From assembly GCA_035307385.1 (NCBI GenBank), contig DATGID010000019.1, positions 62,001 to 126,000 on the forward strand: a DNA stretch of 64,000 bases. Reading direction: 5' to 3'. A program made the translations under genes and the position numbers. Numbering within the stretch: position 1 is the first letter of the stretch; each line of letters begins with the position of its first letter. Shown here one piece after another: positions 52,446-59,367 of the stretch. The notes below the pieces were generated by a model, which saw only the letters and a program-made list of their open reading frames with translations, had not been told where the DNA came from and did not search any database. This DNA comes from DATBHW01 sp035307385 (GTDB taxonomy: Bacteria > Chloroflexota > Ktedonobacteria > Ktedonobacterales > DATBGS01).

Positions 52446-52564
52446 TGATCTATCAAACATGGTAATGATCGTTCATAAGAGAGTGTAACTCTCCTTCCTC
52501 ACAGGGCCAATGTGGAACTACGCTAGTAGTGCTGGCTTTTTCTTCCAGAAGGGTTTCTGGTTTC

Positions 52565-53443
52565 ATGACAGATACGACCTTTATGCACGCTAAAGCGTTT
52601 ATCAGTTATTGTCAGGCAGATGCAGAAGAATGGAAACCGTTAAGCAAATATTTGGCAGCGCATATACAAACAGGGGCCATTACGGTTTGGAATGATGAGC
52701 TTACCACCGCTGATCGGGACTGGCGTGACCGGCTGAGGCAGGAACTGCTTTCCGTGAGGCTGGCGATCTTGCTGGTGAGTCAACATTTTCTTGCTTCTGA
52801 GTTTGGGAAAGAGGTGTCGTCGTCGCTCAGGTCTCCGGGGGAAGATGGCCCTATCATCTTGCCAATATTCCTCAGTCGCTCGCATTTCAAGCATCTGGGC
52901 CTGGCGCTGTCCCCACAAGTCAGTGACCCTTCTAAGCCTCTGGAGGCTTTGCCAGCAGAGGAAAGAGAGCATATACGCCAGAGAGTCGCGGAGATCGTCA
53001 CCAAAGCAGTGAACGCTGAGGAGGACACGGACATGGCATCTCGAAAAGCGCAGGGAGAGATGGTGAGCGCTCAGCCGCAGGACCTGGGGCCAGAGGTGGA
53101 GGAGTTCCTGAAGCGATGGCAGAAGAAAAAGAAGTCAAAGGGCAGCCACCTTGCCCTCCCTCTGGAGACGCTCAAGCAAGATCAGGAGCAACCACAGTCA
53201 GCGGTAGACTTTCTTGCGATCCTGGATTTGCTCTCGAAGACGAAGACGGAGCCAGAAACGTCCGAGCATCTTGCTGAGAAGATGAGCTTAAGCCTGGAAA
53301 ACTTCTCAGAGGCCATCACACTGATAAGGAGTATGGGGCTTGTTACCGTCTCTTACAAGCAGGGCCTGGAAACGATACGACTAACTCCAAAAGGCGAAGA
53401 GATGACACGCTACCTACGTGCGAATGATGGATCAGGTAATTGA
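52565..53443 (+). CDS. TIR-domain protein with C-terminal winged-helix-like region
   Basis: A 292-residue protein. The N-terminal TIR domain (about 8-130) has AFISYCQADAEEW, VWNDELTTADRDWRDRL and VSQHFLASEFGKEV with E83 at the place of the catalytic Glu. A Lys-rich hinge (KRWQKKKKSK, about 190-200) precedes a helical, winged-helix-like domain (about 215-290, DLLSKTKTEPETSEHLAEKMSLSLENFSEAITLIRSMGLVTVSY). The next gene overlaps by 20 bp and encodes a membrane protein, so the two are translated together. The start at 52565 is chosen from the onset of the TIR strand. NADase activity is possible but not shown by sequence alone. Confidence 0.8.
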   Translation: MTDTTFMHAKAFISYCQADAEEWKPLSKYLAAHIQTGAITVWNDELTTADRDWRDRLRQELLSVRLAILLVSQHFLASEFGKEVSSSLRSPGEDGPIILPIFLSRSHFKHLGLALSPQVSDPSKPLEALPAEEREHIRQRVAEIVTKAVNAEEDTDMASRKAQGEMVSAQPQDLGPEVEEFLKRWQKKKKSKGSHLALPLETLKQDQEQPQSAVDFLAILDLLSKTKTEPETSEHLAEKMSLSLENFSEAITLIRSMGLVTVSYKQGLETIRLTPKGEEMTRYLRANDGSGN

Positions 53444-54089
53444 TTGGGTTGCAGCAGGCAGTTTAGGATTATTGGTCGGCTTGATCGAGTTAGCGTTCCT
53501 TTGTCGGAGTGCCCCGCTGCGGGCGATTGGTTCGAGTCTGGCGTTTGCCTACCTTGTGTTGAATATTGCGGCGTCGGTGGCGGCGCTGGTGCTGGTGCGG
53601 CGGTTTGGCTGGGTACCGTCGGCGGAACTCTCTCTGAATAATGAATGGCTCCAGGTCCTCGTCGCCGGATTTGGAGCTTTTGTTATTCTGCGTATCTCCT
53701 TCACGGTGACGATTGCAGATCATCCTCTCGTGGTGAACCCTGGGAAGGGGTTTGACACGCTGCGTTCCCTAATTCTTGGCTCTATACAGTCGCAGGAGGC
53801 CAACCGCAGCCTCGAGGCTATCGAGGATATGATGGGAGATGTCCCTTTTGATCGGCTGGTGAGCATTATCGTCCCATTGTGCAACCGGATACTTCCGCTT
53901 GAAAAGCAGCGCGAGTTGAAGAGAAAGATCGATAAGTTAGAGCATTCAGCGACCCCCGAGAAGGCCAAGCGCAGCTTTTTAGGGCTGCTGCTGACGGAGT
54001 ATGTGCCGGAAAAATTTCTCCAGGGGGCTGTGAGAATCATGCGGCCTGCCTTGTTGGAAGAGGTCCCTGTCGAAGATACCAACCCCTGA
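53424..54089 (+). CDS. Three-helix membrane protein, partner of the TIR protein
   Basis: A 221-residue protein with three membrane helices (about 5-27, 36-60 and 75-98) and a long cytoplasmic, charged C-terminal part with helical EKQRELKRKIDKLEHSATPEKAKR. No known domain was recognised. The coding start overlaps the TIR gene by 20 bp in another frame. The pairing resembles two-gene defence modules with a TIR sensor and a membrane effector (inference). An intergenic promoter (54090-54118) follows directly. Confidence 0.6.
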   Translation: MMDQVIDWVAAGSLGLLVGLIELAFLCRSAPLRAIGSSLAFAYLVLNIAASVAALVLVRRFGWVPSAELSLNNEWLQVLVAGFGAFVILRISFTVTIADHPLVVNPGKGFDTLRSLILGSIQSQEANRSLEAIEDMMGDVPFDRLVSIIVPLCNRILPLEKQRELKRKIDKLEHSATPEKAKRSFLGLLLTEYVPEKFLQGAVRIMRPALLEEVPVEDTNP

Positions 54090-54118
54090 TTGATTTTCTG
54101 GCGTGACTCTGCTATACT
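54090..54118 (+). promoter_or_regulatory. Promoter of the leader RNA
   Basis: TTGATT (54090-54095), a 17-bp spacer and TATACT (54113-54118). Transcription would start near 54124, leaving about 267 nt before the kinase-like gene. Confidence 0.75.
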
Positions 54119-54123
54119 GCGGG

Positions 54124-54352
54124 CGTGCTGAGTTTGATACGCCAGCCAGGCAAGAAGAGGAGCGCGACACACATGGTTCATGGGATGTGCCCGCGCATGC
54201 AAACGCGGCTTTCGATGGCATGCGCCCTCACTCATGGCCGCAGTGTGCCCTTTTTCAGGAGGCTTCCCCACTGCATCCAGTGATGCAATCAGCTAGCTAG
54301 GCAGAGCAGACATCAGGCCGTGAGCAACTTTCCCGAAGCTCACGGCCTTTTT
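54124..54352 (+). ncRNA. Structured leader RNA or small RNA ending in an intrinsic terminator
   Basis: About 229 nt between its own promoter and a strong terminator, with no convincing protein gene. Visible stems: GCGCATGC (54193-54200) with GCATGCGC (54218-54225), and TGCATC-CAGT-GATGCA (54272-54287). The final hairpin is the terminator. It is either a free small RNA or an attenuator/riboswitch for the kinase-like gene that starts at 54391. It lacks the T-box GGTGG element, and no known class was recognised. The stretch 54090-54390 holds nothing else. Confidence 0.55.
54315..54352 (+). terminator. Intrinsic terminator before the kinase-like gene
   Basis: 11-bp arms (54315-54325 with 54338-54348), a 12-nt loop and TTTTT (54348-54352). 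It is the best intrinsic terminator in the window and lies 38 bp before the start of the gene it precedes. Confidence 0.85.
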
Positions 54353-54390
54353 GTGTGTTCAAACAGGTCATTTCAGGAGGAAAGAGATTT

Positions 54391-55740
54391 ATGCCCGACG
54401 AACAAAACGACAACTACAGCCTTCTTCTGCACCCCGATCAGCAGCGGGCGCTGCTCTTGCAGGAGGAGCACGGTTGGACGCTGCCCCGCCACAGCAGCAC
54501 GCAGGCCGACGAGATCAACGCGGCGATGCTGACGCAGCTTGGTCTGACAACCACGGTGCTGGGCTGCGTCTATGATCGCTATCAAGATGAGGAGCGCGAG
54601 GACCAGCACCGCGTCTATGCCCTGGAAAACCACAGCCCTGGCGCGGCGCTGCCTGACAATGGACGCTGGATTGGCCGGGCGGAACTGGCGCAGTTTGCGC
54701 TGGCGGTGCCGGAACATCGCGCCGTGCTGGAGGGATGGTTTGCGCAAATAGCGGGCGATGGCCCAGCCTTCCGGAAACTGCCCTGGATGCGTCCGGGCTG
54801 GTTTGCCGAGGCCAGCGCCTGGATAGATGAGCAGCTTGGGCGATTGGGCGCTAAACGATCTGCACCCATCGAGCAGATGGCCGCCCGCCCGTGGGGCGCG
54901 GTGCTGCGCGTGCCGACGAGCAGCGGCCATCTGTACTTTAAGGCTCCGGCTGCCGCTTTTGCCTTCGAGCCTGCCCTGGCGCAGACGTTGGCCCGGCTGG
55001 TGCCAGATGTTGCGCCAGCGGTGGTTGCCATCGATCAGCCGCGCAGTTGGCTGCTGATGGAGGATGGGGGCAAGACGCTGCGCAGCGGCCCTTGCGACCC
55101 TCCGCGCTACGCTGAAGCGCTGCGGCAGTTTGCCCAGATGCAGATGCGCCTGGCCGGGCATGTCGATACGCTTAAGGCTGCTGGCTGCCCCGATCAACGG
55201 CTGAGCCTGCTGCCATCGCTTTATGACGAGGTGCTGGCCGACACGCCCCTCTTACTGATCGACGAGCCGAAAGGGATGCCCCGCAGCGAGTATGAACAAC
55301 TGCTGGCGTTTGGCTCGCAGTTAAGGGAGATGTGCGACGAGTTGGCAAGTTATGACATTCCAGAGTCGCTGCATTCCGATGATCTGCATACCGCCAATAT
55401 TCTGGTCAACGGAGAGAAGTATCGCTTCATCGACGCGGCGGAATGCTGCCTGGCGCATCCATTTTGCACGCTGTTTGTGGCGCTGCGGGTTGCCAGATAT
55501 GCGCTGGAATATGATGAAGCCGGGCTGGAGGCGTTGCGCCAGGCATATCTGCTGCCCTGGACCGATTTCGCGCCGATGGAACGCTTGCAGCGCGCTCTGG
55601 CGCTGGCGCACCGCCTGGGGAGTTTGTATAAAGCGCTGAACTGGTATCGCCTGGTGACATGGCTCCCAGCCAATCACCGCTGGGTCTGCGAGGACTCTCC
55701 TTCCTATTTCTTGCGTGTGTTTCTGGGAGCGGAAGAATAA
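54391..55740 (+). CDS. APH-fold kinase-like protein with N-terminal domain
   Basis: A 449-residue protein. The C-terminal half (about 200-400) has the aminoglycoside-phosphotransferase/choline-kinase fold: LHSDDLHTANILV (HxDLHxxN, catalytic Asp and Asn) and RFIDAAECCLAHPF (metal-binding Asp, DxA/E variant). The N-terminal half (about 1-150) resembles a NUDIX-associated substrate domain (LQEEHGWTLPRHSST, then NGRWIGRAELAQFAL), but no NUDIX box is present. Substrate unknown; small-molecule phosphotransfer is likely. It has AGGAGG ten bases before 54391. An upstream terminator suggests attenuation of expression. Confidence 0.7.
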   Translation: MPDEQNDNYSLLLHPDQQRALLLQEEHGWTLPRHSSTQADEINAAMLTQLGLTTTVLGCVYDRYQDEEREDQHRVYALENHSPGAALPDNGRWIGRAELAQFALAVPEHRAVLEGWFAQIAGDGPAFRKLPWMRPGWFAEASAWIDEQLGRLGAKRSAPIEQMAARPWGAVLRVPTSSGHLYFKAPAAAFAFEPALAQTLARLVPDVAPAVVAIDQPRSWLLMEDGGKTLRSGPCDPPRYAEALRQFAQMQMRLAGHVDTLKAAGCPDQRLSLLPSLYDEVLADTPLLLIDEPKGMPRSEYEQLLAFGSQLREMCDELASYDIPESLHSDDLHTANILVNGEKYRFIDAAECCLAHPFCTLFVALRVARYALEYDEAGLEALRQAYLLPWTDFAPMERLQRALALAHRLGSLYKALNWYRLVTWLPANHRWVCEDSPSYFLRVFLGAEE

Positions 55741-55763
55741 GCGGGAAGAAATTGCTCTTTCAC

Positions 55764-55808
55764 GTGCCAGCAGGGCGCGCCGAACGAATCGACGCGCCCT
55801 GCTGGCAC
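55764..55808. terminator. Two-way hairpin terminator
   Basis: 16-bp perfect arms (55764-55779 with 55793-55808) and a 13-nt loop lie between the convergent kinase-like and zinc-ribbon genes. Confidence 0.7.
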
Positions 55809-55851
55809 CGGGTTCTGCTGCCTGGAGGTGTCCCAGGCGGGGGTGCGGTCG

Positions 55852-56406
55852 TCAGCCGCGTTCGCCAGCGCGCACGCTGCTGGGTCGGGAGGACGCGCGG
55901 CCATCGCCACCCGCGCCATAGGCGCAGTAGGGGCAGACGTTCCACTTGAGTTCAAGCAGATGCTCGCAGCGTGGGCACGGTCGGCGCAGCTTGGTGCCGC
56001 AGGATGGGCAGACCTGGAACTCGCCTTCTACCCGATAGTGGCAGGTGGGGCAGGTGGGGCGTTCGGTCATTTCGGCCAGCAGAGACTCTTCTTCCAGTTG
56101 CCGCTCGTACAATTCGGCCAGTGTGTGGCGCGGGCGCAGAATCAGATAAATGAAGAGGCCGCCAACGGAAAAGACGGTGACAAGCAGCGTGGCGGCGACT
56201 TGCAATACCATATCCTGGCTGCGCGAGCGGATGTCGCGCCAGGTCCAGATAATCAAGCTGGCCCAGAAGACCGCAAGGAATGCGAAGAGAAACGACCCGC
56301 CAATGACCAACCACTGCGTAATCCCGGAGGTGGATGATGTCGGTGAGGACGCCAGGATGGATGCAATGGTTGACGTTACAAATATGCCGTGAAACACAAG
56401 TATCAA
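55852..56406 (-). CDS. Membrane protein with C-terminal zinc ribbons
   Basis: A 184-residue protein. Two membrane helices (about 33-56 and 68-90) precede a cytoplasmic linker with acidic ELYERQLEEESLL. Two zinc ribbons follow: CPTCHYRVEGEFQVCPSC and CPRCEHLLELKWNVCPYC. The tail is Ser/Arg/Gly-rich. Such proteins are common in Chloroflexota and may recruit partners to the membrane. The function is unknown. Confidence 0.7.
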   Translation of the reverse strand: MILVFHGIFVTSTIASILASSPTSSTSGITQWLVIGGSFLFAFLAVFWASLIIWTWRDIRSRSQDMVLQVAATLLVTVFSVGGLFIYLILRPRHTLAELYERQLEEESLLAEMTERPTCPTCHYRVEGEFQVCPSCGTKLRRPCPRCEHLLELKWNVCPYCAYGAGGDGRASSRPSSVRAGERG

Positions 56407-56640
56407 CTCCCCTTTCGTGGTTGCCTGGGACAGCGGATCAGCGGCGCGCCAAAGACATAGACAGATTTCTTAACATATAATTTTCTTTCAGTATAACGAT
56501 GTGCCGCTTATCAAGATAACAGAACGCAAGCATCTCTCCTATTTTCTGATAGCAATGTTGGTGGCTTGTTGCTGGCGCATCCTGCTCCTCTCTCCCATAG
56601 CGTTATAACGAAATACCTGCGGTAAAGGAGGACCGCTTTC

Positions 56641-56790
56641 GTGGCATCTGGACAGCGAGGCATCGGCAGCCTTGCTCATAAAACGACGTGTTCTGCGCGC
56701 TGGGGGTTCCCAGCGCCAGACGGCTCCTCCAGTTCTGTGTGTATGGCGCGCGGAACGATGGCCGCAAGCCAATCATCCGACGCAGCGTAG
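56641..56790 (+). CDS. Possible small ORF of 49 codons
   Basis: GTG start at 56641 with AAAGGAGG nine bases upstream and a TAG at 56788-56790. A hairpin CCATCTGC-CGG-GCAGATGG (56808-56826) follows. The peptide is Ser/Ala/Gly-rich without a known motif. The ribosome binding site and terminator make it worth listing, but codon support is weak. Confidence 0.25.
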   Translation: MASGQRGIGSLAHKTTCSARWGFPAPDGSSSSVCMARGTMAASQSSDAA

Positions 56791-56807
56791 CAAAGTTAGT
56801 GCCATTC

Positions 56808-56826
56808 CCATCTGCCGGGCAGATGG
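56808..56826 (+). terminator. Small hairpin after the possible small ORF
   Basis: 8-bp arms with a 3-nt loop, then TTCTATT. Confidence 0.4.
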
Positions 56827-57009
56827 TTCTATTGCTCCAGCAGAAGGGATATGAAATAGCGCACTCCTGCTTGTGTCAATAGATGAGTCGGTGGTTTCAT
56901 TATAGCTAATCTGACGCACGGTGACAAGCGCTCGTGCCCCTCTAGCCCGAATGGGTAGGTATGCGCGGGCAGAGGACGAGCTTCGCAAGAAGAGAAGGAG
57001 CAACGTCTC

Positions 57010-57315
57010 ATGGAAATGACACGCTGGCAGGAAGCACATGAGCCGGACGAGGCGGAACTGCGCCGGAGGATGCTGGTGGAAGGATTGTCGCCGCAGGGCT
57101 GGTCGAACGGGCCAGGCGACGAGTACGCTGTGCACAGCCACAATTATACCAAGGTGTTGTACTGTGTGCGCGGCAGCATCCGCTTCACACTGCCCGATCA
57201 GCAGGAAGATGTCGATCTGAGGCCGGGGGACCGCATGGTGTTGCCCGCCGGAACGCGGCACGGCGCGGTGGTTGGTCCGGCGGGCGTGGCGTGCATCGAA
57301 GCGTCCAAATATTGA
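57010..57315 (+). CDS. Cupin-domain protein
   Basis: A 101-residue single-domain cupin. Motif 1 is visible as HSHNYTKVLYCVRGSIRF (two His and Glu-like positions) and motif 2 as LRPGDRMVLPAGTRHGAVVG, with the final His. A metal site of His, His and His is likely. AAGGAG lies upstream. Such small cupins are sugar or ring-cleaving dioxygenase relatives, or sensing domains. No partner gene is adjacent; the VOC gene is convergent. Confidence 0.8.
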   Translation: MEMTRWQEAHEPDEAELRRRMLVEGLSPQGWSNGPGDEYAVHSHNYTKVLYCVRGSIRFTLPDQQEDVDLRPGDRMVLPAGTRHGAVVGPAGVACIEASKY

Positions 57316-57336
57316 GCGCCAGATGCGAGAGCGGTT

Positions 57337-57720
57337 TTAGTGCGGGTGTTGGTGCGGAGCGTTGGTGAAGAGGCCCATGCGATTGCCGGTTGGGTCGGTG
57401 AAGACGGCCCACCAGCCGACATGTGGGATTTCGGTCTTGCCCAGCAGGACCGTGCCACCCAGGGATGTGACTTTGGCGAGCGAGGCGTCGATGTCGTCGG
57501 TGTCGATATAGAGCAGCACATCGCCGGGCTTCACTGGGATGCCATGCATGTCGCCCAGGTTGGCGAACCCGCCGCCGGGGCCACCTTCAGCCTGGAACAT
57601 GATGTAGTTGGAGTTAGAGTCGTCTTGAATGTTCCAGCCAAAGGCATCGGCGTAGAACTTCCCGGCGGCTTTGGTGTCGCTGGCCGGGATGTCGATATGA
57701 ACGACTGGGTGATTGGACAT
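57337..57720 (-). CDS. VOC (glyoxalase/bleomycin-resistance) family protein
   Basis: A 127-residue protein with the paired beta-alpha-beta-beta-beta fold of the VOC superfamily: VVHIDIPASDTKAAGKFYADAFGWNI at the N-terminus, then DVLLYIDTDDIDASLAKVTSLGGTVL and FTDPTGNRMGLF at the C-terminus. The metal-site residues are His near the start and Glu/His later, not fully clear. Its promoter is covered by a palindrome of the type used by ArsR-family repressors (57796-57807). Probably detoxifies a small molecule. Confidence 0.82.
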   Translation of the reverse strand: MSNHPVVHIDIPASDTKAAGKFYADAFGWNIQDDSNSNYIMFQAEGGPGGGFANLGDMHGIPVKPGDVLLYIDTDDIDASLAKVTSLGGTVLLGKTEIPHVGWWAVFTDPTGNRMGLFTNAPHQHPH

Positions 57721-57789
57721 AACAGGTTCTCCTTGTGAAGTTGCTTGTCTTCGCTTGTTTCAGCAATCAATGGGGTGGGAACCATTGCC

Positions 57790-57818
57790 AGTATAGAACA
57801 TATGTTCAACAATGTCAA
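57790..57818 (-). promoter_or_regulatory. Consensus promoter with operator, VOC gene
   Basis: On the minus strand TTGACA (57818-57813), a 17-bp spacer and TATACT (57795-57790). The spacer holds the perfect 12-bp palindrome GAACATATGTTC (57796-57807), resembling ArsR-family sites. Confidence 0.75.
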
Positions 57819-57848
57819 GGGGAGACCCCCTTTTAGGGAGATGCCGCT

Positions 57849-58445
57849 ATGGCTGACCGCGAAATTCGTGCCAGGTATGATGATCGCTCGATCATAGTCT
57901 ATCAAGCGTATCGTGAGGAGATCGCGCGGCCCGCGATTGCGCAGCAGCGCTTTGTGCCGCCGTTTTCGTTGAACCGGATGACGTGGATTAAGCCATCATT
58001 TCTGTGGATGATGGAGCGCAGCAATTGGGGCAGAAAGCCGGGGCAGGAATATATTCTGGCGGTGCGCATCACGCGCGAGGGCTGGGAAGAGGCGTTGTCG
58101 CAGGCGGTGCTGACGACGCCAGACAGCCATGTCTATCATGATGCCGAAGACTGGCGCGGTCAGCTTAAGCAGGCAGTGGTAAACGTGCAGTGGGACCCGG
58201 AACGCGACATTCGCGGGGCCAGCCTGCCCTCTCGCAGCATTCAGGTGGGGCTGAGCCGCCATATCATCGAGAAGTATGTCAATGAGTGGACGTTGGAAAT
58301 CCACGACGAGACGCCGCTGGTGCGCAAAATCGCGGCCTTGCTGAAGGCGGGGGAAACCGGCAAAGCGAAAGACTTGCTGCCCCGCGAGCGTGTGTATCCG
58401 GTGAGCGCGACCATTGCCGGACGGCTGGGCATGACGCCTGGATAA
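57849..58445 (+). CDS. DUF4291-family protein
   Basis: A 198-residue protein with the DUF4291 signatures: REIRARYDDRSIIVYQAY, RFVPPFSLNRMTWIKPSFLWMMERSNWG and ILAVRITREGWEEALSQA. The family is widespread and unstudied. A short hairpin AAGGGG-AGA-CCCCTT lies in the leader, and AGGGAG serves as ribosome binding site. It is divergent from the VOC gene and starts next to that operator, so both may respond to the same repressor. No function is known. Confidence 0.85.
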   Translation: MADREIRARYDDRSIIVYQAYREEIARPAIAQQRFVPPFSLNRMTWIKPSFLWMMERSNWGRKPGQEYILAVRITREGWEEALSQAVLTTPDSHVYHDAEDWRGQLKQAVVNVQWDPERDIRGASLPSRSIQVGLSRHIIEKYVNEWTLEIHDETPLVRKIAALLKAGETGKAKDLLPRERVYPVSATIAGRLGMTPG

Positions 58446-58473
58446 AGGGATGAGATAGTACATAATTTCGCGC

Positions 58474-58502
58474 TTGACATGGGCCGGGCAAGCGACTATG
58501 CT
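58474..58502 (+). promoter_or_regulatory. Sigma-70 promoter of the fabG operon
   Basis: Consensus TTGACA (58474-58479), a 17-bp spacer and TATGCT (58497-58502), 86 bp before fabG. Confidence 0.75.
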
Positions 58503-58587
58503 TGTAGGCAGAAACCCACTTTTTCTCCTGATGGCGTTGTATACCCTTGACAGGTTGGTTGTTCACCGAACAGAAAGAGGCTGACTG

Positions 58588-59355
58588 ATGGGTAGACTCG
58601 ATGGTCGAGTCGCGTTTGTGACGGGCGCGGGGCGCGGCATTGGCGCTGCGACGGCGCTGCGCCTGGCGGAAGAGGGCGCGCGTGTGACGCTGGCGGACAT
58701 CGATACCGAGAACAGCGCGCAGGTCGCCCGCGAAATCGAGACGCTGGGGTCAGAGGCGCTGGTGGTGTCCTGTGATGTTTCCAATGCCGATAACGTGCAG
58801 CAGGCTATCGATCAGACAGCTTCGAAGTTCGGGCGACTGGATATTTTGGTCAATAACGCGGGCGTGACGCGCGACAATCTGTTGTTCAAGATGACAGATG
58901 ACGACTGGAACACGGTGATCAATGTGCATCTGAAGGGCGCGTTTCTCTGTTCGCGTGCGGCGCAGAAGTATATGGTTGATCAGCGCTATGGGCGCATCAT
59001 CAGCATGTCATCGACCTCGGCGCTGGGCAATCGCGGCCAGACGAATTACTCGACGGCCAAGGCGGGCTTGCAGGGCATGACGCGCACGCTGGCGATTGAG
59101 CTTGGCCCCTTTGGGGTGACGGCCAATGCCATCGCGCCCGGCTTTATCGATACGGAGATGACGCGCAACACGGCGCGGCGGCTGGGCATTACGCCGGAGC
59201 AGATGATCGAAGATGCGAGCAAGCGCATCCCGGTGCGGCGCGTGGGCCAGCCGCGCGATATCGCCAATGTGATCTGCTTCCTGGCGTCGGAAGAGGCCGG
59301 GTTCATCAGTGGACAGGTGATCTATGTCGCTGGCGGTCCAGCGCGCAACGAATAG
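58588..59355 (+). CDS. fabG: 3-oxoacyl-ACP reductase-like short-chain dehydrogenase
   Basis: A 255-residue NAD(P)H short-chain reductase, FabG type. Motifs: TGAGRGIGAATA (cofactor loop), NNAG (92 region, NNAGVTRDN), the active site Ser in SSTSA, YSTAK (Tyr-xxx-Lys) and PGFIDTEM. The likely reaction is reduction of a 3-oxoacyl thioester; acyl carrier or CoA is not determined. It is the first gene of a tight operon with an acyl-CoA ligase (12 bp gap), R2lox and others, which suggests a dedicated lipid or acid pathway. It has a consensus promoter. Confidence 0.88.
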   Translation: MGRLDGRVAFVTGAGRGIGAATALRLAEEGARVTLADIDTENSAQVAREIETLGSEALVVSCDVSNADNVQQAIDQTASKFGRLDILVNNAGVTRDNLLFKMTDDDWNTVINVHLKGAFLCSRAAQKYMVDQRYGRIISMSSTSALGNRGQTNYSTAKAGLQGMTRTLAIELGPFGVTANAIAPGFIDTEMTRNTARRLGITPEQMIEDASKRIPVRRVGQPRDIANVICFLASEEAGFISGQVIYVAGGPARNE

Positions 59356-59367
59356 GAGCACAGAGCA

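Larger units (their letters stand above)
52251..52564. other. AT-richer intergenic region with terminator, promoter and leader
   Basis: 314 bp without a gene. 52263-52298 is a 17-bp-arm hairpin ending dps. From 52310 the DNA is clearly AT-richer than the surroundings. It holds the TIR promoter, TTGAT-CT-ATCAA (52445-52456) and a leader hairpin GAGAGT-GTA-ACTCTC (52479-52493). Confidence 0.6.
56407..57009. other. Intergenic region, mostly without supported genes
   Basis: 603 bp. 56410-56600 is AT-richer and could hold the promoter of the minus-strand gene. One small reading frame (56641-56790) has a ribosome binding site, and a hairpin (56808-56826) follows it. The rest, including the leader of the cupin gene, shows nothing else I can support. 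Confidence 0.5.

Noticed and set aside
54103..54300. A 65-codon reading frame within the leader RNA
   Set aside because: It would start upstream of the predicted transcription start and has no ribosome binding site; the RNA structure explains the region better.
54391..55740. Aminoglycoside resistance gene
   Set aside because: The APH fold is present, but the N-terminal half is unlike resistance enzymes and the DxE motif is modified; a general small-molecule kinase is safer.
56539..56772. Minus-strand reading frame in the 56407-57009 gap
   Set aside because: No ribosome binding site or motif, and it overlaps the plus-strand small ORF that has one.
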